Origin: Pseudomonas faucium
Lineage (GTDB): Bacteria; Pseudomonadota; Gammaproteobacteria; Pseudomonadales; Pseudomonadaceae
Length of the DNA: 64,000 nt
Direction of reading: 5' to 3'
Assembly: GCF_021602585.1 (NCBI RefSeq)
Contig: NZ_BQIP01000006.1
Location: 171,970 to 235,969, forward strand
The notes under the pieces are model-generated. The model saw only the letters and a list, made by a program, of their open reading frames with translations, searched no databases and had not been told where the DNA came from. Below, piece by piece: positions 9,418 to 17,865 of the stretch; the first letter of the stretch is position 1; each line of letters opens with the position of its first letter. The position numbers and the translations under genes are program-made.

Positions 9418-10671
9418 ATGTTCAGCCGTGATTTGACCATTGCCAAGTACGACGCCGAGCTCTTCGAAGCCATGCAGCAAGAAGCTCTGCGCCAGGAAGA
9501 GCATATCGAGCTGATCGCTTCGGAAAACTACACCAGCCCCGCCGTCATGGAAGCCCAGGGTTCGGTGCTGACCAACAAGTACGCCGAAGGCTACCCAGGC
9601 AAGCGCTACTACGGTGGTTGCGAGTACGTCGACGTGGTCGAGCAACTGGCCATCGACCGCGCCAAGGAGCTGTTCGGCGCCGACTACGCCAACGTCCAGC
9701 CGCACGCCGGCTCCCAGGCCAACGCTGCCGTCTACCTGGCCCTGCTGTCGGCCGGTGACACCATCCTGGGCATGAGCCTGGCCCACGGTGGCCACCTGAC
9801 CCACGGCGCTTCCGTCAGCTCCTCGGGCAAGCTGTACAACGCCATCCAGTACGGCATCGACGCCAACGGCCTGATCGACTACGACGAAGTCGAGCGCCTG
9901 GCTGTGGAACACAAGCCGAAGATGATCGTTGCCGGCTTCTCGGCCTACTCGCAGGTGCTGGACTTCCCGCGCTTCCGCGCCATCGCCGACAAGGTAGGCG
10001 CCTACCTGTTCGTCGACATGGCCCACGTCGCCGGCCTGGTTGCCGCTGGCGTGTACCCGAACCCGGTGCCGTTCGCCGACGTGGTCACCACCACCACCCA
10101 CAAGACCCTGCGCGGCCCGCGTGGCGGCCTGATCCTGGCCCGTGCCAACGCCGACATCGAGAAGAAGCTGAACTCCGCTGTCTTCCCAGGCGCCCAGGGC
10201 GGCCCGCTGGAGCACGTGATCGCCGCCAAGGCCATCTGCTTCAAAGAAGCCCTGCAGCCTGAGTTCAAGGCTTACCAGCAGCAAGTGGTGAAGAACGCCC
10301 AGGCCATGGCCAGCGTGTTCATCGAGCGCGGTTTCGACGTGGTTTCCGGCGGTACCGAGAACCACCTGTTCCTGCTGTCGCTGATCAAGCAGGAAATCTC
10401 CGGTAAAGACGCCGACGCCGCCCTGGGCAAGGCCTTCATCACCGTCAACAAGAACTCGGTACCGAACGACCCACGTTCGCCGTTCGTCACCTCGGGCCTG
10501 CGTTTCGGCACCCCAGCCGTCACCACCCGTGGTTTCAAGGAAGCCGAGTGCAAGGAACTGGCCGGCTGGATCTGCGACATCCTCGCCGACCTGAACAACG
10601 ACGCCGTCATCGACGCCGTGCGTGAAAAGGTCAAGGCCATCTGCAAGAAGCTGCCGGTTTACGGCAACTGA
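9418..10671 (+). CDS. glyA: serine hydroxymethyltransferase
   Basis: 417 residues from the ATG that follows TTGAGGACCGTT; a TTG 12 bases earlier in frame is less likely. This PLP enzyme interconverts serine and glycine and charges tetrahydrofolate to 5,10-methylene-THF in the cytoplasm. [14 protein letters not shown], the substrate loop [13 protein letters not shown] and the PLP-lysine region [14 protein letters not shown] are all present. Length equals the family norm. A strong terminator follows. Pseudomonads commonly hold two glyA copies, and this is the one next to morA. Confidence 0.97.
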   Translation: MFSRDLTIAKYDAELFEAMQQEALRQEEHIELIASENYTSPAVMEAQGSVLTNKYAEGYPGKRYYGGCEYVDVVEQLAIDRAKELFGADYANVQPHAGSQANAAVYLALLSAGDTILGMSLAHGGHLTHGASVSSSGKLYNAIQYGIDANGLIDYDEVERLAVEHKPKMIVAGFSAYSQVLDFPRFRAIADKVGAYLFVDMAHVAGLVAAGVYPNPVPFADVVTTTTHKTLRGPRGGLILARANADIEKKLNSAVFPGAQGGPLEHVIAAKAICFKEALQPEFKAYQQQVVKNAQAMASVFIERGFDVVSGGTENHLFLLSLIKQEISGKDADAALGKAFITVNKNSVPNDPRSPFVTSGLRFGTPAVTTRGFKEAECKELAGWICDILADLNNDAVIDAVREKVKAICKKLPVYGN

Positions 10672-10691
10672 TCGGCAACCGCCTGATGTGA

Positions 10692-10720
10692 AAAAGCCCG
10701 GCCTAGTGCCGGGCTTTTTC
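10692..10720 (+). terminator. rho-independent terminator of glyA
   Basis: The stem AGCCCGGC / GCCGGGCT with a short TAGT-type loop is flanked by an A-run and followed by TTTTT, 20 bases after the glyA stop. The A- and T-runs suggest it can work in both directions. Confidence 0.9.
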
Positions 10721-10804
10721 GTACCTGGGCGCGGAAGCCGTTCCGCATGGGCTGCCCCGCCTGGGCCGCCTAGCCTTGGCGCTCCTTCAACCTGGAGCAC
10801 GCCC

Positions 10805-11398
10805 ATGAGCACCGATATCGACCGCTCGTTCATCGCTACCCTGCAACACGACGGATCGCCGATCAACGTCTTCGACACCATGACCACCGGCCCTGTGATA
10901 CTCGCAAGCCCGTACCAGGCCCCGGCCTTCACCCTCGACGGCACACGCACACTGGGCTTGCTCAATGGCAACGAGGATGACTGGCAACATGGCCGGGAGA
11001 TGGGGCTGGTCACCTTCGACAAAGGCCCGACACCTGACCCCTTGATGCTCTACTTCCGCTACAGCCAGGCGGGCTACCGGCTCTACGTGCGCAGTGGCAG
11101 GCACCTGGGCGAAGGCGTGTTCTGCGATGCCTATGGCGTGGTGAACAGCCAACCGATCGAAGCGCCCGATCCCGCTTTGTGGCACGTGACCCTTGAACAA
11201 AACGGCGAGCCTTTCGACCTGACTGAAACCGAGGGCGACAGCCACGATATTCAACTGACCAATCTCCACGGCCACCCACTGCAGGTTCACGGCCTGTATC
11301 CCGTAGGTGGTTACCTGACTTGCTACCCTGCGGCGCGCAAGAGCACGCTGCGGCTGATCATCCTGGCGCGCAACATCGATTGGCTGAACGCCGATTGA
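10805..11398 (+). CDS. conserved hypothetical protein (197 aa)
   Basis: 197 residues with no signal peptide, membrane segment or known motif. It is rich in Gly, Asp, Tyr and His with many short beta-like stretches (LMLYFRYSQAGYRLYVRSG, LYPVGGYLTCYP), suggesting an all-beta or trefoil-like soluble protein. Start chosen at the ATG after CTGGAGCACGCCC, since the longer frame runs through the glyA terminator. It stands alone between glyA and the transporter. Function unknown. Confidence 0.7.
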   Translation: MSTDIDRSFIATLQHDGSPINVFDTMTTGPVILASPYQAPAFTLDGTRTLGLLNGNEDDWQHGREMGLVTFDKGPTPDPLMLYFRYSQAGYRLYVRSGRHLGEGVFCDAYGVVNSQPIEAPDPALWHVTLEQNGEPFDLTETEGDSHDIQLTNLHGHPLQVHGLYPVGGYLTCYPAARKSTLRLIILARNIDWLNAD

Positions 11399-11520
11399 CC
11401 GCCCCCAAGCCCAGCCCTGCAGGCGCGTGGTGCGCCTGCAGGGCCTCCACATTTGACGCGCCCCTGCCGCCTTTTCGTATTAACCTGTGCCGTTTCAGCC
11501 CCCTATGCACAGGCCCCGCT

Positions 11521-12474
11521 TTGACCAGAGAGCAACTCGAAACCCAGCAGATCCCGATCTACTTCGCCGCCGTGCTCGCCGCCGTCGCCTTCGGCCTGCT
11601 GGCCCCCGGCAGCGCACAGCACCTCGAAGCCCTGGTCACCCCCGCCATTGCCGTGCTGATGTATGCGATGTTCCTGCAGATCCCCTTCCTCGACCTGCGC
11701 CAGGGCCTGGGCAACCGCCGCTTCATGGCCGCCCTGCTGCTCGCCAACTTCATCCTCGTGCCACTGCTGGTCTGGGCCATTACCCGCGGCCTGGTGGCCC
11801 ACCCGGCGATCCTCATCGGCGCCCTGCTGGTGTTGCTGACCCCGTGCATCGACTACGTGGTGGTGTTCACCCACATCGGCAAAGGCGAATCCCGCCTGAC
11901 CCTCGCCGCCACGCCCGTGCTGCTGTTGGTGCAGCTGGTGCTGCTGCCGGTGTACCTGGCGCTGATGCTCGGCGACGGCAGCGAGGTGACGATTGCCATC
12001 GCACCGTTCGTGGAAGCCTTCGTGTTGCTGATCGTGTTGCCGATGGTCCTCGCCGTGCTCACCAGCGCCGGCGCTCGGCGTTCGCACGCGGTGTCGGCGT
12101 GGAATGATGGCTGGGCGTGGATGCCGGTGCCGGCGATGGCACTGGTGCTGGTGGCGGTGATCGGCTCGCAGATTGCCGTGGTGTGGCGTGATTTCGACCG
12201 GTTGTTGCCGGTGATTCCGGTGTATGTCGGCTTCATGTTGCTGGCGCCGGTGCTGGGCTTTATCGCCGCGCGGCTGTTGCGCTTGCCGGTGGCCGAAGCG
12301 CGCTCGGTCACCTTCAGTGCCTCCACCCGCAACTCGCTGGTGGTGTTGCCACTGGCCCTGGCCCTGCCGGAAGACCTGCGCGGCCTAGCCGCAGCGGCAG
12401 TAATTACCCAGACGCTGGTGGAGTTGGTGAGTGAGCTGATCTACGTGCGCGTAGCACCAACACTAATCCGCTAG
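11521..12474 (+). CDS. BASS / ArsB-Acr3-like transporter (bile acid:sodium symporter family)
   Basis: 317 residues, nearly all hydrophobic, with about ten predicted transmembrane helices. The conserved helix-break segment LLTPCIDYVVVFTHIGKG around residues 105-125 resembles the TPC motif of Acr3/arsenic-resistance-type members. FSASTRNSLVVLPLAL near residue 270 is the second family signature. It therefore probably exports an oxyanion or imports an organic acid at the inner membrane. TTG chosen as start, because the frame upstream is not protein-like. No ars genes lie nearby, so the substrate is open. Confidence 0.75.
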   Translation: MTREQLETQQIPIYFAAVLAAVAFGLLAPGSAQHLEALVTPAIAVLMYAMFLQIPFLDLRQGLGNRRFMAALLLANFILVPLLVWAITRGLVAHPAILIGALLVLLTPCIDYVVVFTHIGKGESRLTLAATPVLLLVQLVLLPVYLALMLGDGSEVTIAIAPFVEAFVLLIVLPMVLAVLTSAGARRSHAVSAWNDGWAWMPVPAMALVLVAVIGSQIAVVWRDFDRLLPVIPVYVGFMLLAPVLGFIAARLLRLPVAEARSVTFSASTRNSLVVLPLALALPEDLRGLAAAAVITQTLVELVSELIYVRVAPTLIR

Positions 12475-12509
12475 CCCCTCTGTGTGCCCCTGTTGGCTCC
12501 TGCTGGCTT

Positions 12510-12554
12510 CTGTGGGAGCGGGCTTGTCCCGCGAACACCGGCAAAGCCGGTGCC
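12510..12554. repeat. REP-like unit (GGGAGCGGGCTTGTCCCGCG)
   Basis: A variant REP: a GCGGGCTTGTCCCGC hairpin followed by ACCGGCAAAGCCGGT, a second hairpin. It lies just downstream of the transporter gene and may serve as its 3' end. Confidence 0.6.
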
Positions 12555-12646
12555 ATCCAACACCTTGCTCGTACCTAAGGCCCGCTGTCACAGCAAAGCC
12601 ACTTTCAAGGTAGCGGCGATGAACATGTGAAAGCGGGCCACCCTGA

Positions 12647-12874
12647 TTATCCCTCCCCTTCTTCCTCCATCAACGAGCTCACCTTCCCACACTGCTCACT
12701 GGCCAACCGGCTGATGATCCGAATCGCCTGGTGGATGCCAGCGGTGTTGCGAAAACTCAGATGAGGGTTGTGCTCGCACTCGAGCATCTCGTCGTGCTGC
12801 ACCAAGGCTTCGCCTAGCAGCTCGAGCGTCCAGGCGTAGCTTTGGATGGTGGATAAGCGTTCGTGGTCAGTCAT
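12647..12874 (-). CDS. small hypothetical protein, second gene of a two-gene unit
   Basis: 75 residues, acidic and helical, starting MTDHERLSTIQSYAW. It looks like the small uncharacterised Pseudomonas proteins found in many copies per genome. Its ATG overlaps the stop of the 45-residue ORF upstream (ATGA), so translation is probably coupled. No motif gives a function. The long structured leader upstream (13042-13217) suggests control at RNA level. Confidence 0.65.
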   Translation of the reverse strand: MTDHERLSTIQSYAWTLELLGEALVQHDEMLECEHNPHLSFRNTAGIHQAIRIISRLASEQCGKVSSLMEEEGEG

Positions 12875-13008
12875 GGGGCACCTGCCTTGGGCTTGGGCGC
12901 GATGTGTTGCAGATGGGGTAGAAACGGTGGGGTTTGGGAGGCGCCGGAGGGGTGCGGCGGCGGAGAACGAATGCGAGGTTCCTGGATAGATTTAAGGTGA
13001 GCATGCAT
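12871..13008 (-). CDS. 45-residue proline-rich ORF coupled to the 75-aa gene
   Basis: A 45-codon frame with a good ribosome-binding site (AAAAGGACCTC before ATG). Its TGA overlaps the ATG of the next gene by 4 bases. The peptide is Pro- and His-rich (about a third of residues) with no known domain. It could be a real small protein or a leader peptide that couples translation. The placement just after the C4-like RNA and its second GTTTGGCGAC site makes it the likely regulated target. Confidence 0.5.
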   Translation of the reverse strand: MHAHLKSIQEPRIRSPPPHPSGASQTPPFLPHLQHIAPKPKAGAP

Positions 13009-13057
13009 GAGGTCCTTTTCGGTTAAAGAACCACGCTGACCGTCGCCAAACGGTTAG

Positions 13058-13135
13058 GGTGGCAGCTGTACGCAGGTTGGCGAACCGAGGAAAAGGAACC
13101 CGGCAGACCCGAAGGTCTCCCACGCACAGCCGCCA
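13058..13135 (-). ncRNA. C4 antisense-like structured RNA in the leader of the small genes
   Basis: On the minus strand this segment folds as a junction. The outer stem TGGCGGCTGTGCG pairs with CGTACAGCTGCCA (two G-U pairs, which break on the plus strand, so the RNA is minus-strand). Inside are AGACC-TTCG-GGTCT and GGTT-CGCC-AACC hairpins. The second loop (CGCCAA) is complementary to GTTTGGCGAC, which occurs once on each side of the element, at 13208-13217 and 13042-13051. That plan is typical of the C4 antisense RNAs of P1/P7/P4-type elements, also reported in Proteobacterial genomes. Family match is from memory; the fold is visible. Confidence 0.5.
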
Positions 13136-13155
13136 TTACACGAAACTGCGAACGC

Positions 13156-13188
13156 AAAAAAAGCGCCTGCAATCGTGATCGGGGCGCC
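13156..13188 (-). terminator. terminator-like hairpin with T7 before the C4-like RNA
   Basis: On the minus strand GGCGCC, a 15-base loop, then GGCGC followed directly by seven T. It would end or attenuate any transcript entering from the right before it reaches the C4-like segment and the two small ORFs. Confidence 0.5.
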
Positions 13189-13472
13189 GTTGCGCCTTTT
13201 CGTACGGGTCGCCAAACCCGGTCGCGGAGTTTGCCGCGGCCTCGGCAATCTATCCCTGTGTGGCTGTTTACGCAAGTTCCTCGGGACACCAAAACGCTAC
13301 ACGCATCGTGGGAAATTACGGCGTTTAGTATTGGCTCTCACGCACCTTGCAGGTATAAAGCACTTTGCCACTAGCCAAACCAGCTTTAGGAGAGGGGTCT
13401 TCATGAGAACAGCCCTCACCTTCCGCGATGCATCTCCACGCAACATGGCGTGAAGACTCTGAGAAGAAGATC

Positions 13473-14381
13473 ATGAGCGATAATGGAAAATCAATTTTGG
13501 ATCTCAGCAACCTCACCCAACCAGCCTCAATATTGATTGAGAAAATATCAAACGCGATAGGCGTATTATACGAACCAAAAAAAATAATTAAACTTGCGCA
13601 AGCACAAGCCCATGCTGACCTAATAAAATTCAACAGCAAAGCGCAACTTTCGGAACTAGAACAAAGAGCAATACACAACTTAATACAGCGCGAAACAATA
13701 AAACAGGACAACATCGAAAAAATCACTGCAAATGCGATCTTGTCGTTGCCCCCAGACGCCAATCCAGAGGACATCAGCAAGGACTGGCTGAGCTATTTTT
13801 TTAATCACTGCGACTCTGTGAGCGAACCAGAAATGCAGCGCGTATGGGGAGAGATTCTTGCAAGAAAATCCTCTGACCCTTCAAGCTACTCAAAAAAAAC
13901 GATTAGCACTCTCGGCATATTAGAAAGCGATGACGCAGAAATTTTCACCAGATTTTGCTCCTTTGCTTTAACTCAAGAGGGCTCACCGGAGCTTTATATC
14001 CTAGACACTGACGACAGCTACTTCCGCGACCAAAATATAAATTACGGCTCAGCGTTGCATTTGGAGTTCTTAGGACTCATTCACTACTCATCTGAGGGGT
14101 TTGCGCTGTCCCTTGCCCCTGAAAACAATGAAAACACACCAGAAGACTGTCATACAGTCTCCATGAAATATTTTGAAAGGGAACTTGAAATAATAGTCCC
14201 TCGAACGAATATGGATAACTTATCTGAAGACAGGATTCAAATCTCCACAGGCCAAGTAAATTTCACTACCGTTGGCCAAGAGCTATTCACTCTCTGCCGT
14301 GCCGTCCCTTCTGCCACTTTTATTGATTACCTGAGAAAAAAACTTAAAGCGCAAAAGACTCAGATAGTTGAAATAATCTAA
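13473..14381 (+). CDS. DUF2806-like (TIGR03899-type) protein
   Basis: 302 residues, notably AT-rich compared with the core genes and thus likely acquired. The N-terminal half is helical and Lys/Gln-rich (residues 25-90). The middle has WLSYFFNHCDSVSEPEMQRVWGEIL, a signature I associate with DUF2806. The C-terminal half is mixed alpha/beta. Start chosen at the ATG after GAGAAGAAGATC. It is convergent with the Fic gene. DUF2806 proteins are frequent in accessory regions near defence genes but have no established activity. Confidence 0.65.
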   Translation: MSDNGKSILDLSNLTQPASILIEKISNAIGVLYEPKKIIKLAQAQAHADLIKFNSKAQLSELEQRAIHNLIQRETIKQDNIEKITANAILSLPPDANPEDISKDWLSYFFNHCDSVSEPEMQRVWGEILARKSSDPSSYSKKTISTLGILESDDAEIFTRFCSFALTQEGSPELYILDTDDSYFRDQNINYGSALHLEFLGLIHYSSEGFALSLAPENNENTPEDCHTVSMKYFERELEIIVPRTNMDNLSEDRIQISTGQVNFTTVGQELFTLCRAVPSATFIDYLRKKLKAQKTQIVEII

Positions 14382-14459
14382 CCCCATTCTCAGGCGCTTA
14401 CACCGCGCAGCCTGACGGAAAAGCGAGCTCTCGTAGAAACTCTGCTGCGTCAGGGCTTT

Positions 14460-14516
14460 GCGAAGCGGATGGCATATTCCGTGACGTCGCTTCGCGGCTA
14501 AACCCGTTCCTACGGG
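14460..14516. repeat. REP-like inverted repeat between convergent genes
   Basis: GCGAAGCG (14460-14467) and CGCTTCGC (14488-14495) form inverted arms, followed by a CCCGTTCCTACGGG hairpin. It sits between the convergent DUF2806-like and Fic genes and may act as a two-way transcript end. Confidence 0.45.
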
Positions 14517-14552
14517 CCATGAAACGCGTTGTTCATATCTGTTTTCCATCCA

Positions 14553-15707
14553 TCACGGCTTATCAAGGGGCTCAGGAATAAAGCCCTGTTCTCTCAACGC
14601 TTTGATCACCCCACGTATCAGGTAATTGTTGGAGAAACCGATCGTGTACTGCCTTGAACCTGGGCTAACCGGTACAAGCATACCCTGGTCCACCAGCTTC
14701 CTGATCTGGTAGGTCCGTTGACTGGACGTGAGCTTGGGCAAAACCTCGGCAATGTCGGCAGATTTAACGACCTTCATTTTTATCGCACTCGTCAGAATCT
14801 GCTCCTCTACTTCAGTGATCCACTCCCGACTGCGCGCAAAGCTCACCGCTGGAAACAAGATACTTTTCGTGAGATAGCCATAGTTGGTGAGCTTATCCAC
14901 CTTTTCCAGCTCGTCGCGAATGCCCTGCAGAACGTAGATACACCACGACTCCAAGCCCGCCGTGGTACCGGTGTGGGCCATCCCCAGCATGGTGTAGTAG
15001 TTCTCCCGATCATTGCAGAACACCGCCGTGGGGTTCAGCACCCTTCCGCCCACATTCACATTGAAGCCGTACTTCATCAGCAGCGCGTAAGTGAGCAGCC
15101 TCACCACGCGCCCGTTGCCATTCCCGAAGGGGTGGATCCAGCCGAAACGGTGGTGCGCCAACGCGACTTTCATTAACGCATATTTCGGGGAGTCGTCACG
15201 ATTGATGAAACTGACCAGTTCCTGCATGTATTGAGGCACCAGCACGGCATCCGGCCGGGTGTGTTCCGACTGGGAGATCCTGACCGGGCCTTCACGGTAG
15301 GCCCCGGGGGTCTTGTCTCCCTCGCGGCGCAAACCGAGCACGGTCATGGCATGCAGCTCTCGGATGGTGTGCTCCGTCAGGGCTACATCAGGCTTCATCA
15401 CCTCTTCGATGTAGTCCATGGCTTTCTCGATATTGGCGATCTCCAGCAACTGGTCGGTGCTTTCGGCCTTGCCTTCGACCTTGCTGTCGATGTAGTCCGC
15501 CAGTGTGGTGTGGTTACCCTCGATTCGAGCGGATCCCAAGCTCTCCAGCGTGTGGAACAAGTCCTTGAGCTGGAAGAAAACCTGCGGTGGCGTATCGCCC
15601 TCCAGCCTCAGCCTGCGCAGGAATTCAAGCTCGCTCAGCACGTCAACCAGAGGCGAGTCGAAGGACGGGTTCAGCAGCTGGAGATCGTGATGAGAAAACG
15701 TGGCCAT
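14553..15707 (-). CDS. Fic family protein (AMP transferase) with N-terminal inhibitory motif
   Basis: 384 residues. The Fic active loop [12 protein letters not shown] has catalytic His192 and is intact. The N-terminal segment has SARIEGN (Ser59, Glu63), the S/TxxxEG inhibitory helix of class II Fic proteins, so self-inhibition is expected. The last 80 residues ([20 protein letters not shown]) form a winged helix that probably binds DNA or reads an effector. The predicted reaction is AMP transfer to a Ser/Thr/Tyr of a target protein. It stands alone, with no antitoxin gene needed. ATG start at the edge of a low-GC leader. Confidence 0.88.
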   Translation of the reverse strand: MATFSHHDLQLLNPSFDSPLVDVLSELEFLRRLRLEGDTPPQVFFQLKDLFHTLESLGSARIEGNHTTLADYIDSKVEGKAESTDQLLEIANIEKAMDYIEEVMKPDVALTEHTIRELHAMTVLGLRREGDKTPGAYREGPVRISQSEHTRPDAVLVPQYMQELVSFINRDDSPKYALMKVALAHHRFGWIHPFGNGNGRVVRLLTYALLMKYGFNVNVGGRVLNPTAVFCNDRENYYTMLGMAHTGTTAGLESWCIYVLQGIRDELEKVDKLTNYGYLTKSILFPAVSFARSREWITEVEEQILTSAIKMKVVKSADIAEVLPKLTSSQRTYQIRKLVDQGMLVPVSPGSRQYTIGFSNNYLIRGVIKALREQGFIPEPLDKP

Positions 15708-15897
15708 CTAGACATTATCTCTAAACAGGAAAACAACTATCATTAAAATTTTCGCAAAACACCCCGAAAATATTGGGTGAAAGCTGAGCTCAAGGTAAGC
15801 ATTATCTTGAAAGCCGTGCAACCGGAAGTGAAAAGCGGCCTACCGTTAACTCGAAACTAGTCGTGAGCTGGAGCGGCCAGAAGGGGAATGATAGAGA
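15708..15897. other. fic leader and core-side flank of the island
   Basis: 190 bases holding the presumed fic promoter on the minus strand (AT-rich 15720-15780). No gene seen. It ends at the terminator that belongs to the decayed tRNA-end copy. Confidence 0.4.
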
Positions 15898-15928
15898 CAA
15901 AAAAACCCGCACAAGGCGGGCTTTTTTG
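15898..15928. terminator. two-way terminator beside the tRNA-Thr end remnant
   Basis: A stem of CCCGC / GCGGG with A-run before and T6 after. On the minus strand it is a good terminator, standing about 45 bases past the tRNA-end copy. The intact tRNA-Thr has the same layout (terminator at 26465-26490). This supports reading the site as the old chromosomal flank of the tRNA. Confidence 0.7.
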
Positions 15929-15971
15929 GAGGGGCCGGAAACAAGGAAAGCTGCATCGGGCCAACTGAATA

Positions 15972-15992
15972 TGGTGCGGAGACAGGAGTCGG
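15972..15992 (-). other. decayed copy of tRNA-Thr 3' end (putative attachment site)
   Basis: TGGTGC-GGAGACAGGAGTCG matches the tRNA-Thr 3' end (TGGTGCCGGAGACAGGAATCG at 26535) with one base missing and one changed. It lies at the far side of the segment whose near side is the tRNA plus an integrase. It is the expected second att site of a tRNA-targeting island, though the decay means excision would be poor or the event is old. Confidence 0.55.
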
Positions 15993-15996
15993 ATAA

Positions 15997-16024
15997 GGGC
16001 CCAAGGGCCCAAGGGCCCAAGGGC
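15997..16024. repeat. short tandem repeat, GGGCCCAA x 3.5
   Basis: An 8-base unit is repeated three and a half times directly inside the island end, 5 bases after the tRNA-end remnant. Confidence 0.85.
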
Positions 16025-16404
16025 ATGATTTCAAACATTATTATTATTGAAGATATCTGATTCTATCCCTAAAACTACCTCAAACAATCTGTACGGCTGC
16101 TCGCAGGGAAAAATCGAAAAAGCAGGAAAAAACACAGCTTAAAGTCCGAACTTATGGCATATAGACATAAACTGAAAAGTGATCCACCGAACGCGTAACA
16201 ACGGCCCGACAATATCTTGCCACATATTCGAATACATGGCTTCGACCACAGCCACCAATCGCAACTAGCAGCTGTGGACTATGTAAACTCTATTAAAATC
16301 CGCTACCTGGCTCAGACTACTCACTGCCAATAGATGATCACAATTACAACCTATGAAACTATGAGAGAAGTTGAGCACTATACTTAATTCGGCATCAGAT
16401 CAGC
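16025..16404. other. AT-rich gene-free spacer inside island end
   Basis: 380 bases of AT-rich sequence, including a TTATTATTATT run near 16040. I see no gene, RNA or clear terminator in it. Confidence 0.4.
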
Positions 16405-17328
16405 TCAAATTTTCCGAGCTTCGATACCACACAAGTCTGCCCCATCTACTATCTCAAAATACTCCACATCACTACCAATGAATTCACTAACAAGATTTCT
16501 GTAGTGCTGCTTCCGATCATTACTCATCCTCATCCCAAACACAACCTGACTCAAAGCACCAGGGAAGTCAAACAACCCATGACTCTCCTCTACGTATCGC
16601 CACTCCTTCTCATACTCCCAGACAGGGGTCTTAGTACTTATTGCCGCTCTAAACACATCATCTTCAAATGACACTCTCTGAACATTAGGCATACCGCTCC
16701 CGGGAGCCATAATTTGCACTTCATTTTTAAAGCCATTTTTGAACATAGGTTTTTCTCTAGCATAACTCACAGGCAAGCAATGCCTAGAACTTGCCAACTT
16801 GGAGCCTGGTGTGATTGAAAACCCAAGCGCTATGCCTTGATGGCAAGCACCATAGTGCGCCCACATCAACTCACTACAGCAAGTCTCACTAAGACTGAAT
16901 ATACCAACTGCAGAAATTCGGGTGCGCATATCCTTGAATACACTTTCAGGTCTAGATAGCTGTATCCCATGCTCGGAATACAGTTCTCGCATGGCCTTCA
17001 TCTTCCTAGGATGATCTAATTTTTTTAGGCGCTTCAACCATTGTTTGGTTTCTCGCTCACTCAGAGAAAGGATATTTTTAGGAGGTTCAAAAAATGGCGG
17101 ACGAGCTATCATACCCATTAACTGGGCCCCTTCCATGGCTCGGATATTACTAGCTTCCCACTCCTTAGGAATTTCACCAATTCGGCATTCTAGAGGATCA
17201 TTCAGCTGAGCCGCTGATGATAACCAAATTTTCTTTTCTTTAAAAATACTCTCTGTGCGCCCAGAGTCATCCCTGTACTTGAATAAAACATTAGGGATGG
17301 GTTTTTCACCGCTAGCCATCGATAACAC
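16405..17328 (-). CDS. DUF2971 domain protein
   Basis: 307 residues, AT-rich. It shows DUF2971 marks in order: VLFKYRDD near the start, IWLSSAAQLNDPLE (residues 34-47), SELMWAHYGACHQGIALGF (about 162-180), EWRYVEE and the end-segment VVFGMRMS. A GTG at 17328 has GGAG 7 bases upstream and is the start given; an ATG three codons later (17319) is possible but has no site. It is a single gene with about 200 empty bases on its left. DUF2971 proteins are frequent in defence islands. Their activity is not settled and no role is claimed. Confidence 0.75.
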   Translation of the reverse strand: MLSMASGEKPIPNVLFKYRDDSGRTESIFKEKKIWLSSAAQLNDPLECRIGEIPKEWEASNIRAMEGAQLMGMIARPPFFEPPKNILSLSERETKQWLKRLKKLDHPRKMKAMRELYSEHGIQLSRPESVFKDMRTRISAVGIFSLSETCCSELMWAHYGACHQGIALGFSITPGSKLASSRHCLPVSYAREKPMFKNGFKNEVQIMAPGSGMPNVQRVSFEDDVFRAAISTKTPVWEYEKEWRYVEESHGLFDFPGALSQVVFGMRMSNDRKQHYRNLVSEFIGSDVEYFEIVDGADLCGIEARKI

Positions 17329-17538
17329 CCGTACACTCCATGAGAATTCATAAAATTTCTAACCACTAACTAGCCGAGCCGGCACTGCAGAACAACATAA
17401 AACAGAATTATTATAACCCAACAAATTCCGTTACGCATAGCATTATAATGCCATACCAAAACTTATCTCTCGCGATATCTATAGCCCCTTCAAAAGCATC
17501 GGTTTTTCTTAACTGGCGACAGCTATCTCCCTAGCACG

Positions 17539-17865
17539 TTACCAACTTTTGCTCATTGGGGCCGACCGTGAAAACAATATGGGCATCCTTATCCACCCGA
17601 ACACCCATGACTTTTCCAACCGACTAGCGAGCAGCCGCACAGTCAGTAAGTAGTAGTACCGCGTCGCCTCACTCCGCCCGTTTAGACGACGATCGAGAAA
17701 CCAAGACAAATGCTTTCTCTGCCAAGCCCAAGGTGTTTCTCGTTGCCAGCGCTTTGCGATTTCAGTCTGGATAGTTTTCGCCTGGCGCAAATGGCGTTGC
17801 CGGGTCGCGTGCGATCCGTTCAGCACGCCAGACAGGAACAGTTCCATGTCGAAATGTCTGCTCAT
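17539..17865 (-). CDS. small partner ORF overlapping a tyrosine recombinase
   Basis: 108 residues, basic and Trp/Arg-rich (KRWQRETPWAWQRKHL). The start overlaps the recombinase stop by 4 bases (ATGA), so the two are cotranslated. It carries LSWFLDRRLNGRSEATRYYYLLTVRLL, which resembles a core-binding (SAM-like) fold of recombinases. It may be an accessory protein for recombination or DNA binding. The last 20 residues (FGWIRMPILFSRSAP) look unlike the rest and could come from a frameshifted end. Confidence 0.6.
   Translation of the reverse strand: MSRHFDMELFLSGVLNGSHATRQRHLRQAKTIQTEIAKRWQRETPWAWQRKHLSWFLDRRLNGRSEATRYYYLLTVRLLASRLEKSWVFGWIRMPILFSRSAPMSKSW

Noticed and set aside
13023-13292. 89-codon frame over the C4-like leader
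   Set aside because: Covers the structured RNA on the same strand; Arg/Ser-rich composition and no ribosome-binding site suggest a reading through RNA-coding DNA.
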